Source: Bidens hawaiensis (taxonomy: Eukaryota > Streptophyta > Magnoliopsida > Asterales > Asteraceae). Taken from it: DNA of 64,000 bases. The notes beneath the pieces are model-generated. The model was given only the letters and a program-made list of their open reading frames with translations. It searched no databases and was not told the DNA's origin. The position numbers and the translations under genes are program-made. This document shows, piece after piece, positions 22,436-34,147 of this stretch; position 1 is the stretch's first letter, and each line of letters starts with the position of its first letter. Location of the stretch: positions 44,953 through 108,952 of the forward strand of contig JAIQDT010007350.1 in assembly GCA_021521415.1 (NCBI GenBank). Direction: 5' to 3'.

Positions 22436-24094
22436 GTCCATGCTGACAATAACATCAAAATTTCCTAACTCTACCGGGAGTAGGTCAATAAGGAATGGGT
22501 GGTCATTAAGAATAACGGAACAATTTTGGACTATTTGGTTTATAGTTATAAAGTTACCGTTAGAGAGTTCTATAGTATAGGGATTTGTTAGTTCACTAAC
22601 TGGCATGTTACCCAGGGATACAAAACTAGTGGAAACAAAGCTTCTATCAGAACCAGTATCAAATAATACAGAAGCATATTGATCAGAAACAACAAATGTA
22701 CCTGTTACTACGTTCGGGTCTTGTCGTGCTTCTCCAGACCTGATAACAAACGCGCGTCCCCGAGACACGCCAGAGGTTGATGCTTGGTTCCGACCGGTGA
22801 CTGCTCCTTGATTCAGCTTGGGGCAGTCTTTTCTAAAATGCTCCGTGCTACCACATTCATAGCAAGCACGGCGGTTTGCTGGTGCTGTGATTTGTTGGAT
22901 AGGTTGTTGACGAGTCGGTTGCGGTCTAGGTGGTTGCGGACGACGAGGTTGGGTTGCTTGGGTTGGTCGGTTGACAATTCCCATACTGACTCTACAACTG
23001 GGGCCATTATGCCCCATTCTCCCACAATTCTGACAGATTAACGGCCTGCACTCACCCACATGATGAAAACTACATTTATCACATTTTGGCCATGGTCCCT
23101 TGTACCTGTCTCGTTTCACCTCAGAACTGCTCATGACATAATTTTGTATTGTCGGGCGTGCACGTTTACTTGCTGTCCTTCCTTGTGACCCTGATCCATA
23201 ATTGGTTCGCTTCATACTCGATGATTCCCCAGCCATTCTCAACACTCCACTTCTTACCAAGTCAAAAGTTACGATGCCAGCCTGAGTCACGACATTCTCA
23301 AATGATGTATGGCCAACAGAGTTCACCAAACTCCTCACTTCTGGGGCTAAACCCCATATATAACGTTTAACTCGTTTGTCCTCGGGAGTTACTAACCATG
23401 GTACTAGGCGAGCCAGTTCGTTGAAGCGGTTGGTATACTCCAGATGATCCGCTCCTTTCATTTCCAAACTCCAAAGTTCGTGTTCTAACCTTTGAGTTTC
23501 GTTCTTTGGGCAGAAGTGTTCCAGCATCAGTGTTTTGAGTTCAGCCCATGTCATGCGATTCACCGTATTTTGACCTTTTATCTGAACTGTAGTGTTCCAC
23601 CACATCAAAGCATGATCCGTAAAAGTAGAAGCAACATACTTGACAATGTTTTCGGGTGGACAATTGCTGATATTGAGGACAGATTCAGTCTTTTCGATCC
23701 ATTTAATCAGCCCATTTGGCCCTTCAATGCCTTTGAATTCGATCGGTTTACAGGCCATAAAGTTTTTGATCGAATATTCCCTTCGAGGGAGATTAGGGTT
23801 GTTATTGTTATTGTTTGGGTTCGATGGAGGATTATTGTTGTTGACATTATTTGTATCCGGTGGGGGATTATTTGCATTGGTAGGGGCATTTGTATTAGGT
23901 GGGGGATTATTATTTGTAACTATTTCAGTGTTGGTTGGGGGAGCATTATTGATTTGTTGCTGGTTTGTTTGTATGTTGGCATTAACACCAGTAGTTACTT
24001 GTGTCACAATAAGTGGAATTACTGCCTGCATTTACCGAGCAATCATCTCGGCTAATTCTGCCTCAGTCATGGGGTTTGCTTTCTTTGGGGCCAT
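22436..24094 (-). pseudogene. G gag-protease
   Basis: The likely start is ATG at 24092-24094 (MAPKKANPMTEAELAEMIAR), stopped by TAA at codon 21 and then open for 532 codons. A low-complexity Asn/Pro/Thr stretch is followed by the capsid core (A-L-M-W-W-N-T, E-Y-T-N-R-F-N-E-L-A). A first zinc knuckle C-Q-N-C-G-R-M-G-H-N and a second C-Y-E-C-G-S-T-E-H-F-R-K-D-C follow. The protease active site is intact, L-F-D-T-G-S-D-R-S-F-V. Only nonsense changes interrupt the frame from 24094 to 22127. The purine/pyrimidine skew of the Asn/Pro repeat produces long antisense open frames that are not genes. Confidence 0.92.
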
Positions 24095-24526
24095 TCTATA
24101 ATGATAAACAAATATAAACCAATTAATACTAATTCCAGTCTACGGCACTGTGTAATAATAATCACAATATATGTTTTACGGTAAACCAGATAACATACTG
24201 ACATTTCACAAATTGTTCTGTACATTGATAATAAAAGGTACATAGACTTAGCCTGATAAAGGTCAGTGCTTGCATGTATATATCAAAATCTGTCACTAAG
24301 TGACTATTAGGCTTAACCCTATAAGGGTCAGTGCTTGTAATAATGTACAAAATGGTGCCCCATGTTAACATAACATACTACTATATACATACATGGAGTA
24401 CCAAAAGATCACATACACATATCTGTAACATCCTGCATCTATCCGTACAAACGATAGACTGACCACAAACATACAAACAACAACACCGTGATCATCCAGT
24501 AACAGTTCCACAGTTGAACTGTCACC
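24095..24526 (-). other. Spacer between upstream ORF and gag of G
   Basis: About 430 AT-rich bases. Two related words, aaccctataagggtcagtgcttg and a diverged copy 80 bases earlier (gcctgataaaggtcagtgcttg), form a short direct repeat at about 24254-24340. No gene seen. Confidence 0.6.
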
Positions 24527-25154
24527 CTATCCAAACACCAACGGTGGTAGGCATCTGAATGCTGCAAGTTCAGTACTATCTGATGTAACGTCGATAAGCC
24601 TCACGTCCCTCCTTTCCTGGTTAACCTTAGCTATGGCTATCGAGTGGTCTATCACACGGTCAGTCAGGACAGCCATCCAAGAGTTGTTTCCTGCGTTTGG
24701 GAGGTCAGGGCGAGGAGTAGGTATACTCAATGAATGGGAAGATGAAGTATCTGCCCTAGGGCGTGAAGGTCCTCCCCGGTTGTGGGTAGATCTGATTGGA
24801 ATCGAGGTAGGGTCAATCGGGGTTACCCTAATACGAGCAGTCTTTCGGACTCGTGCAGTAGCTGAAGTCGTAGGCGACAGGTGTATAGGTGGAGTGGGTG
24901 ATCTGGCTACTCTAGCAGGTGAACGATACTGACTGTTAACTTTGTTTTGATCCCTGCGTGGTGACCTGGGTGGATAGCTATCGCATCTGTAGCTTTCTAC
25001 AAATAACTTCTTCTTCCACCTCTTCCTCCTCCTCCTCATCCGGTTCCTCTCCTGGGTCCTCCTCTTCTGGATTCTCCTCTGATTCTTCCTTGGGATCCTC
25101 ATCAACAGAGATTACCGGTTCTTATTCCGGTATGTACTCGTTATTCCTTGACAT
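24527..25154 (-). pseudogene. Unrecognised upstream ORF of G (5' of gag)
   Basis: I do not recognise this protein. From ATG at 25152-25154 (MSRNNEYIPE) a very acidic Glu/Asp run continues to about 24985 with one TAA. A second frame is open from 25105 to 24527 (192 codons): first the Arg/Lys-rich shadow of the acidic run, then a Pro/Ser/Thr/Arg-rich middle (R-V-T-P-I-D-P-T-S-I-P), then a possible helix (V-I-D-H-S-I-A-I-A-K-V-N-Q-E-R-R-D-V-R). The simplest reading is one ORF of about 200 codons with one nonsense and one frame change. Extra ORFs ahead of gag are known in some plant gypsy lineages; the function here is unknown. Confidence 0.4.
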
Positions 25155-25688
25155 GACTCTGCACAAAGGTTAGTTATAAGAATAATATCTATTGCGAGCG
25201 CTAATTATTGTCGAAAAGATTAATTAATTAAACCAAATTTAATATTAATTGTATTAGAATATACTATTAGTTTTATTAAAATTTTTAATTATTATTATTA
25301 TTATTTAAATCAATATTGAATATAAATGAATATAATATTCATAGTAAAATTTACCGTCATCAACAGTATCGTATGTAGACGTATTCATACACCTTGTTCC
25401 AATTAAGCACGTATGAATGTTACATATATATATACTTTCACATTACCTTTTAAATCAATGTTGCCACTTTTACCTAACCACATGTTCCGCCACTTCTCCC
25501 TGAATTCCCTCGTACAAGCAAGTCTGTTATTATGTTACGGACCACAATAACTCACTTGCCCTACAAGTTCATCCCGACATCCATCAGTATATAATATTAA
25601 TTTATTATTTAATTTTTTCCCAGAGTTAATCGAGCCTATGGTTATATTTTAGGTACCCAAAGGGATAACCTAATCCTTTATAACCAAT
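25155..25688 (-). other. 5' leader of G
   Basis: AT-rich, with a low-complexity aat/att stretch (25215-25345). No gene seen. Ends at the primer binding site. Confidence 0.6.
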
Positions 25689-25701
25689 GGCTCTGATACC
25701 A
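25689..25701 (-). other. Primer binding site of G (tRNA-iMet)
   Basis: The minus strand reads tggtatcagagcc, complementary to the 3' end of initiator-Met tRNA, five bases inside the 5' LTR (starting tgtcac at 25707 on the plus strand). Confidence 0.9.
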
Positions 25702-25706
25702 ACTTC

Positions 25707-26089
25707 TGTCACACCCCGACTAGCACAATGCATAAGCGTAAAACGGGAATGTAACAGACACCTCTGGTATCAACACATTGTTTATAAAGAAACATCACAA
25801 ACTAATTTATAATATATTACAATTCATTGTTCTATCATTGTTTTACAGACTAGGCGATACAAACAAAACTAGTTCGTTAACTATACGGTCTTACTACTAA
25901 CGCCCTTGCTTCTATTCACATAGCATCAACCACACATCTTGGGCAAGTAACAGATCACCAAATCATTCCGATTTAGGTACACCTAAAAACCAGTTTAAAA
26001 CAGGTCAACTACTAGAGTTGGTGAGTTTCACGAGTATAAAGAAAACAGTAATGAGTATTCACAAGTTAACACTTGTAATCATGAAATAA

Positions 26090-26127
<38 letters not shown>

Positions 26128-28768
26128 GATGTAATTATGCTAAGCTACAGTGAAGCCTTGACTGTATGTGCTGCGTGCATCCATTTCCAACGCTCAATCA
26201 ACCACTGTGGCCCCTTTCCGCCCACAAGATGCCCCCAGTAGCTATGTCTAACACTACATAGCGTGTTGTATAATTATGGTCATGTGCAAACGGGGTAAAG
26301 TCTCAGCAATACATGCCGGCTCCGTTTGGGTTTGTCAAACCAATAGTACTATTCACAAGCCACCGGCTCGAAGTTAATCACTGTGTTAGTGGGGACTTTC
26401 GTGTGTTAGCACTTAGATAATTCACATCAATACATGTTTCAGGTATGTATATGTAATCAAACACGCTTTTCACCCCAAAAGTTCGTAAAACTGTTTAAAG
26501 AGTGGGGTCATGAAACTCACGGTTTAGTAGATAATCAGTACTTTATCAGCTCGTGGTTTGTTCGGTCTGCTATCAGTAGTTCCTATAATCAATATTATAA
26601 TAATATTAATATTTTAATATTATTATAATCTCAATACTAAACTGGGCTGTATAACTAATCTGAGTGTAGCTGGAAAGCCCAGAAAGTGACAATAGGCTTA
26701 GGTTGTGATGTTGTTCAATGTCTAATAGTTAAAACTGAACTTGGCTTAGATTCCCGTTTTTTCGGGCTGGCCAAGTTGTTCGTTTACGCGTTCAGAAAAT
26801 AGTTATGGGAAAATAAGCTTGGGTAAATGTATTGGTTAATAAAATGATTAAGTCATAAAGAAGGATCACATACTGGGGTCCTGGATTAGCCACGGGGCCC
26901 GTTTCCATTTATTCAGTTTGATTTGAGAAGAAACACGCACAATCCACCCGGATTGTCCAGGTTTCTCATAGAAAAGTTCGTTTTTACCTAATTAGTCCAA
27001 AAATATGATTTTTGATCACTCTTGGTGTCTTGACATTCCTGCAGATTCGTTAATCGCGAACTTGCCGGTTTTTATAGAAACTGAATTTGTTTAATATTCA
27101 AATTAGCATAATTAATTAACCGTTAATCATTAAATTATGAAAACTTAGCCACTTATCAATTAAAATATGTAGATTTTTATAAAAATATTTCTGAAATTAT
27201 TTACCGATTTATTAATTTATAAAAATTTATTTTATCAGCTATATTTCGCCTGAAAATCGTCCGTTTATCCCAAAAAATTTCCAAAAATTCCACAAAAATT
27301 CCTGAAGACTCAAATTATGTCCCGAAACAACCTGTATCAATTCCAGAATGTAAAAAGTTCTTGCAATATTCTTTTTGGCCCAAATTCGGCTATAAAAAAT
27401 TCACACGAACGCATATACACAAAACACCTTTAGACTTCTCAAAATTCATATTTAATCAAAATACATCAAATCTGAGTTCCCAGAAAAATTTCATAATTTT
27501 TGAAGTATTTTAGCTATTTTTCCCAAATAAATGTCCCAATTCGGTAATAAACTCGCCAAATATTCTCGGAATGTCGAAAAATTACCAAATTTAAACAGGG
27601 ACTCAATGAAATGGTCCCTGATATCCATGAAAAATTTCAATGCCAAATAATATGCACATCACAACCTTAACCTAAACAGCCCGTAAGCGAGTGTTTCGGC
27701 ATTACCTTAGCGATTTTGGTTCGTTTCCTCATTTCTAATCAACTTTTCAAGCTCTTGTGCTCCTATGTAGGTTAGGTACAGGTCCTATATCACAAACCAA
27801 GCAGGTTTCATTAATATAACAGCCCTTTAACTTAGGGTTTCGGCTAGTGCACAAAAACGAACTTTTGAACCGTAAAAACGCCGTTTCAACCCTTTAATCC
27901 GTGTTTATGGCCAAAAAAATTATCAAAACAAGTTCCTCACCATGTGTATGATCAAAACATGTTTATGGACCATTTTTAGGATTTTTACATGGTTAGGAAT
28001 GATTTTTAGCAATTAAGACATGTTTTTATGGTATTAATCAAGGTTAAACAAGTTTAAAAGCTATTTATTTAAGTTGTTACCTTAGGGTTTTGGAAGATTT
28101 CTGGAAAAGTGACTTGCAGCTGCTTGGACTCCAGGTTTTTATCAAGTGAAATGAATAAAAAGCTTAGGTAACAAGTTTTATAAAAAAAATGGGGGTGGGT
28201 TTACTAGGCCGATCGAAATTCCTTATGGGCCCATTTTGGGCTGTTTTGGCCCAATTTTCTGATTTCTCAAGCCCAAATACGAAAATCCCAGTCCAAATTT
28301 AGTTCGGGTTCAGTTTTTGGCGCAAAAACTTATCGGGTGCGTTAAACAGTGCGAAAACGTGTGTTTTTCGGCTAGTTTTGAGTAAAATTATAAAAACATA
28401 CTATATGTTTCTAAAAATCAAAAATATTTTCACGGATCGCTTAAAACATTTCAAATAAGTGTTTAGTAAGTCTTTTTCGGCTTATCGGATGATACAATGC
28501 TTGGTTTGTAACTATCTTTCGCGTTTAAAAATATAGCGGGTAGTTAAATGAGCATATTTTCGTTTAACTCGTTTGCTATCAAACTAAGACCATATTTCTA
28601 ATATTTTAGCTTGTATAGATCGTATATCACTTATAGATGGCCCCCCGAGATATCTGGGTCATAACCCGCCCCGTTCAATTAATTGTTCGTTTGTTACGCA
28701 AAAGGCGTTTATTTGCTTAATCAGTAAACACGTACTGAGGTGTACCTTGTTTTGCCTCAAATGTCACA
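25707..28768 (-). repeat. 5' LTR of G (3,062 bp, complete)
   Basis: Starts tgtcacaccccgactag and ends atgtcaca. It is the uninterrupted partner of 12889-12988 plus 16976-19348 and lets I and a deletion in the other copy be placed exactly. It holds an AT-rich inverted repeat aataatattaatatt/aatattaatattatt around 26597-26627, also present near 17725-17755. Confidence 0.93.
26091..26123. repeat. (GTAT)n microsatellite in G 5' LTR
   Basis: About eight tatg units. The partner LTR has only about three (around 17260), a length difference that arose after insertion. Confidence 0.9.
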
Positions 28769-28773
28769 TCCAC
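28769..28773. repeat. Target-site duplication of G, right (tccac)
   Basis: Pairs with 12884-12888. Confidence 0.9.
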
Positions 28774-28843
28774 CCATTGAGATATAGGCTTTAACATCTA
28801 GAGATCCTAAGTGTCATCTACATTAGTAGTTCAAGTCTTTTCA
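28774..28843 (+). repeat. 5' LTR of B, right part
   Basis: Continues B's LTR after G and ends ..agtcttttca, paralleling the ..gctctttca end of C's LTR. Both are followed by ag and the primer site. The combined LTR is about 410 bp. Confidence 0.75.
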
Positions 28844-28845
28844 AG

Positions 28846-28858
28846 TGGTATCAAATCC
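28846..28858 (+). other. Primer binding site of B (tRNA-iMet, mutated)
   Basis: tggtatcaaatcc in the position where C has tggtatcagagac. The eight-base core is kept. Confidence 0.8.
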
Positions 28859-29272
28859 TTATGGCTCGTTACTAGCTTGAACACTACAAGTTTTCAAAGG
28901 TTTTCTCTCTATCTACCAATTCAACCGTCAAAAGTTCTCCAAACATTCACAGATTGTTCCTTATCTATCCATGACAAACCCTTTAGAAATTCACTCAATT
29001 TCATCAACATTTGAGCCTTAAAATTACCAAAATACTAAAAACATGTTTCTTCATGTATATGTTTTTCCAGCGTATAAGTCATTTCCGTATAACTTATACG
29101 GCGTATAACTTATACGCCGTATATGTTATAAGGTGAACACTTATACGTTTGATACTTATACGTTGAAACATTCACTTATCCATTGATCATTCCTATACAT
29201 ATACGTTGTCCATACTTCATACATATCCGTTGACCAAGTAAAAAAACTTATACGTTGACCTTCTTTAACCAA
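28859..29272 (+). other. 5' leader of B with cgtata/tatacg word cluster
   Basis: Noncoding up to the gag ATG. From 29070 to 29265 I count ten exact cgtata or tatacg words, including two head-to-head palindromes (gtataacttatac and cttatacgccgtat types at about 29087-29123). The corresponding leader of C carries attcgt words instead. Confidence 0.7.
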
Positions 29273-30540
29273 ATGGAAAACTTCAGTGCATTTGTGTCAC
29301 AACCTTCTGTATTGCTTCAAAGCATTAACCTGGAAAATGGAATGGGGACATCCAATAAGCCTCCCAAGCTTCTTAGAATGGAAGACTATGCGTCGTGGGC
29401 TGACAAGTTTGAAACGTACGTACAAGATTTGAACTACGAACCGTGGACGGCTGTGGAGAAAGAATACATTATTCCAATGAATGAAAATGGCAGCAACTGT
29501 AGGTTGTCACAAATTTCTAATGGTGAGAAAAACTAGTTTTTAAGAGAAGAAGATGTTTAATCTGTTTCAACAAGCCATTAAAGCAGAAAATTTTCAATTG
29601 TTACAACACAATGTCTTATGCTATTCCATATGGCAAGCTCTATTGAACAAAGACAGAGGAAACCCCGATATGAGGAAAAGCAAGATGGCTTTACTAAAGA
29701 AAGAATATGATATCTTTACTCTAGTCAAAGGGGAAACGTTTGCATAGTTGATGGAGAGATATTGTCATTTGGTTAATGAAATGAACAGATTAGTCATTGA
29801 CAAGCCTGATTATGAAGACAATGATAATCTGGCAGATACATTACCGGAAGAGTGGAACACATTCATAATGATTCAACAATCAAATCCTGTTGCATATGCT
29901 CGATTGAACCTTGCAAGATTTATTGAGAAGCTTGAAGCACATGAATTGGAGCTTAGGAAAAAGCAGAAGATGAAATCAACAGCAGTTTCACAAGATGTTG
30001 GGTTGTATTTCAAAGGATCACAATCTGCTACTTCTTAAAATCCTAAGATTCCCACAGCCTTTTGTATTGAGCAAATTGGACAAGCTTGTGTTTCCATTGT
30101 TCTTGCTACTCCACATTACAGTAGTAGTTACTCAGGAACAATTCCAGTATCTCAAGCCTCAAAAACACAAGATTCGGATGTTATACAGTGCAACATTGCT
30201 GTAAATATGAAAAATACGAGAAACCTGACCACTGAGACTGTAAAGGAACCTTTGGCATTTCTTGGATCAGTTTTAGAGTCATACAAGTGTCTGGTTCGTA
30301 TTGGAAATTATAACATGACAAAAGAGGACTACGACCAGATTGATCCAGAAGAAATGGAAATGATTGATATACGGTGGTGCATGGCTAATGTAATAAGGAG
30401 AGCATAAAGGTTTCAAGGAAATCACTGGAAGAAATGTGCTAGATGGTTCGACATCAAAATTAGGTTTTGGTAAGTCTAAAGTGAGATGTTTTAGTTGTAA
30501 AGAAAAAAGGACACTTCAAGAGGGAATGCGCAAGTAAAAA
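29273..30540 (+). pseudogene. Gag of copia element B
   Basis: Starts at ATG 29273 (MENFSAFVSQPS) and contains the P-P-K-L-L-R-M-E-D-Y-A-S-W block usual at the start of copia Gag, D-Y-D-Q-I-D-P-E-E-M-E (30320-30350), and a zinc knuckle C-F-S-C-K-E-K-x (30487-30529) broken by one extra A in a six-A run. Stops at 29534, 29745, 30036 and 30405 and frame changes near 29540 and 30040 make it non-functional. Sequence order matches C's gag. Confidence 0.82.
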
Positions 30541-32400
30541 TGTGGATGATAATGTTGCAAATCCTTTTGGACGAGATTACTACAAACAGGCAATTTATCA
30601 TCGTCCCGCGTGAGAATCATCAAAAGGCAAGAAAACCGACTGAAGCGTCATCCTCACAACAAAAGGCGGCTACAGCTCAAGTAGATGAAGGATTCAATTG
30701 GAACTCGGTGTTCCAAGAAAATGTGGCTGAAATGGTTAATGAGGGTATGCAAGAAGTTATGGTTGAAACAGTGGTTGAGAATAAGATTGAGAATGTGGTT
30801 AAAGAGATTGAGGATAAAGTGGATGATTTAGTTGAAAGTGAAGTGGTTAATGATAAGGATACGAACAAGGGGTTCAAAGATGAGAATGACGAAAGTGACA
30901 AGGTTGAAGAAGAAGTTGATTAAAGTACTTTAGATGAAGAACTTCCATGAACATATGATAAATTTCACAAGGTTCCTTCTGACTATCTGATTTCATTATT
31001 TCCATCTGATATCATAGAAAGTATTGCAGGTTGGTTTAATGGTGAAGAAGTACCTCATGGAAAGATTGACTTTGGAGATGAAGAAGATGAGATGCTTCCT
31101 GAAGTCAAAGATTTAAAAGATGTGGAGGAATCTGTTGAAGTAAAGGATGAGTTCGTTGAAGGATTGGTTGAAGAAATTATTGATGAAGATTCTGAAATTT
31201 CAGGTGAAGAATGTTCTCCAACTGATCAAGCACTCATGGCACATCAGGTAACTCTAAACTCGAAAATATGTGAAAAGTGTGAATTGCCATGTGATGAGTG
31301 TGATTTTAAAAATCTTGAAATGATTATGATCAAGCATTACTAGATCTTAGAAAGGTTAATGAAGCTTTTATGAAATTGCAAAATTGTGAAAAGAATTTGT
31401 GGGCAAGTATTCAACAAAATTAAAAGACAATTTCAATGTTAAAACATACTGTTGAAGATAAACAAATTTCCATTAACAAACACATGGAATGCTTATGTTC
31501 CAATCAAACCTAAGGGTTTGAAAAAGGCACTGAATGTGGAAATTGAGACTCCATTACATGATACCACTAAGTCTGTTAATGATGATTATGTTGAATCTGA
31601 AATGATTGATAATCATAGTTCTGATTGTGATACGTCAACCGGAATTAAAGTTGTAGAATCTGTGTTAATTGAAGAAAAAGTTGTTGAAAAGAAGAGACAT
31701 ATTGATTCAAAGTGATTTGCTAAAAAAAGTTTTTATTCAAAAAAAATCTCATAGGGTTAAACCAGTTAATAAAATTGTGTTTGTGCATGGTAAGACCTCG
31801 GAATCTGAAAAAGAAGCAATCTTTAGAAATCAATCTAACCGAGTGTTTTATCAACAAATGGAAGAGCGTGAACAATCTGAAATGACATCTCAGGTTAACA
31901 AGTTTGTTGACAGGAGACCTTGTTTTTGCTGTAATGAAATTGGGCATGTTTTCTATGCTTGTCCTAATCTATTTAAGAATGATCATGCTTCATGTCAAAA
32001 TTCAGTTACTATGAAACCTGGTTTAGGTTATGTAATTGAGAAGAAACTTGTGAGTGTTCCTGAAAATGTAAGAATCTTGAAACTTGATGAGTCTGTTAAA
32101 ATGGATGATGTGGTTAAAATTGATGTTTTAAAATCAAAAAGTTTCAAAAATAACTCAAACATCTTTTTACAACAAGAAGCAAGCCGTAGGTCAAAATTAG
32201 GTGGCTAAAACTATTGTTAAACCACCAGAGGTTGTTGAGAAAGTAAAAACTGAATCTGATTCGCAAGTAATTAGTGACGATTTGTTGTCTTGTGATTTAG
32301 ATATTGATGTAGGTTGTTGTACAAAAACTTCAAACAACCCAAGACCAAGAAGGCTTGGGTTTCCTTGTTTCACTAAACCGTTTACAGTATGTACAGGGGC
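30541..32400 (+). pseudogene. Gag-protease linker of B with a second zinc knuckle
   Basis: About 1.8 kb, unusually long for copia. It opens with a Glu/Val/Asp-rich stretch (30540-31340, repeated V-V-E and V-E-E), which ends in the C-E-K-C-E-L-P-C-D-E-C cysteine cluster (31270-31305). Further on, C-F-C-C-N-E-I-G-H-V-F-Y-A-C (31921-31962) is a perfectly spaced C-x2-C-x4-H-x4-C knuckle. Stops and frame changes occur about every 200-300 bases. The same architecture is in C. Role unknown; nucleic-acid binding is a reasonable guess for the knuckle only. Confidence 0.65.
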
Positions 32401-34147
32401 TTCCAAGATCTCACGATTCTCGTTGGATAATGGATAGTGGAGTCTCTAGGCACATGACGGGTATTATTCATCTCTCAAAGATGTCAAATCTATTCAGGGA
32501 GGGTATGTCGGTTTTGCGGGAAACCAAGGAGGTCAAATTGTTGGGGAAGGTACATTGACGAATGGGAAAGTTACTTTTGAGAATGTCAACTACATTTCTG
32601 AGCTGGAGAATAATTTGCTGAGCATATCACAAATTTGTGATAAAACCTTCTCTACACATTTCACTGATCGAGAATGTTTAATTTTGAAACCGGGTTTCAA
32701 TGTTCCTAAAGAATGGATTCTTATCCATGCTCCTCGAGAAAATGATCTTTATGTCATGAACATGAGTACCGCATCAACATATTCGGGATCTACTCAATGT
32801 TTTATTTCTAGGGCATCAGAACGAGAGTTAGTTTTATGGCATCGAAGAAAAGGACATATCAGTGTGAGGAAGATGAATCTTCTAATTCATAAGAACTTGA
32901 TTGAAGGAGTGAATGTGAGAAATTTTCAGTTTAATGTAGAGTGTTTGGACAGTAAGAAGGGAAAACAGACCAAGAAACCACATCCGAAGAAAATTGTCAA
33001 CACCATAAACTTACCCTTCGAACCTTTCCATATGGATCTCTTCGATCCGGTGAATGTCAAAAGTATCACAAGAGAACTGTATTGTCTTGTGGTTACCGAT
33101 GATTATTCGAGACTTTTGTCGGTAATGTTTTTGGAACCAAAGGATGAGATGTTGTATAATCTACCGATCCGTCGAATAAGAAGTGACAACGGGACGGATT
33201 TCAAGAACAACAAAATGCTTGAGTACTTTAATGACTGAGGGATTCTTCATGAATTCAGTGCACCATACACTCCACAACAAAATGGGGTCGCTGAACGAAA
33301 TAATCAGACTTTGATTAAAACAGCTCGAACTATGCTTTCAGATTTAAAATTACCAGTTAATTTTTGGTCAGAAGCAGTAGCGGCAGCTTGTTATACACTT
33401 AACTGGGTGCTTACAGTCAAAAAATTTGGCAAGACATGTTTTGAGCTACTAAATCGTCGGAAACCCAATCTGAAATGGCTTGAACCTTTTGGCTCAACGT
33501 GTACAATTCTTGAACCAAGTGGCAAGTTTGGTCCCAAAGCTGTTGAAGGATTCTTCGTGGGGTATGCTAGTCCAATAAGACGAGCATACATTCCTAGCCA
33601 CCACAAGATTGTACAAGTCCAACATGTTGACTGTCAAAGATATACTCCTACTATTCAACGACCAGGGAATTCTAGGCTGTTTGATTATGAAAGCGTTTGG
33701 GAGAGTTTCAAACTCCCTGAGGAAGTTCTTTCTGATGAAACTTTGACGATGTTATATAATCAACAGTTATCAGAAGATTGTGTACCAACACCTGAAGCTC
33801 ATGTGTCAGTTCCTCAAGATGTACCAGATCATGTTCAATCTGTTGACATGCTAGAGACTACCCTTGTTTTTGATGATAATGGTGAATCTGAGGAGGAGAT
33901 TATCGAAGCTATTTCTCCATCTATTTCTACTGAAGAGAATGTGAATAATCTCCAATCAGAAGTGTTACTACCTACAGAAGAGTTGCTAAGAACTTTATCC
34001 TATCATCCAGAGGATAACATCATAGGAGATTTGAATTTTGGAGTTCAAATGAGATGTCAAATCGATCAAAATCTCCAATGTTTCTACTCAAAGGTATCTC
34101 TTTTACAAAATCAATTCTCATTCAAGTGTTTTATTTCGCAGACCTAA
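32401..34147 (+). pseudogene. Protease and integrase of copia element B
   Basis: The protease motif is W-I-M-D-S-G-V-S-R-H-M-T-G (32429-32460). The integrase finger reads W-H-R-R-K-G-H then V-E-C-L-D-S-K-K-G-K (32935-32965), where the second Cys expected in C-x2-C is Ser. The core has the first Asp in H-M-D-L-F-D-P, the second in R-S-D-N-G-T and the Glu in N-G-V-A-E-R (after a TGA at 33236). About 100 bases are missing between the two Asp residues (after E-P-K-D-E, about 33144). The C-terminal region holds R-K-P-N-L-K-W-L-E-P-F-G. Not functional. Confidence 0.85.

Larger units (their letters stand above)
12889..28768 (-). mobile_element. Element G: Tekay-like chromovirus (Ty3/gypsy)
   Basis: A 15.9 kb complete but decayed element on the minus strand, including a 4 kb insertion (I) inside its 3' LTR. 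Both LTRs start tgtcacaccccgactagcac and end atgtcaca, and a perfect 5 bp duplication flanks the whole. The 5' LTR is 25707-28768, followed (leftward) by an initiator-Met primer site, an upstream ORF, gag-protease, RT-RNase H-integrase with chromodomain remnant, a polypurine tract and the 3' LTR. Long LTRs (3.06 kb) and a C-terminal chromodomain-type tail fit the Tekay/Del lineage. Confidence 0.93.

Noticed and set aside
23492..24101. Two long plus-strand open frames (187 and 153 residues)
   Set aside because: They are the antisense of the Asn/Pro-rich part of G's gag; the hydrophobic residues come from reading that repeat backwards.
25689..25701. Possible tRNA gene fragment (tggtatcagagcc)
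   Set aside because: It is the primer binding site; no tRNA arms surround it.
29087..29123. Transcription terminator hairpins
   Set aside because: The inverted words are part of an element-wide cluster in a eukaryotic retroelement leader; no T-run or bacterial context.
30540..30923. Acidic Val/Glu repeat protein as a stand-alone gene
   Set aside because: It is the linker after Gag in B and lines up with the acidic part in C.
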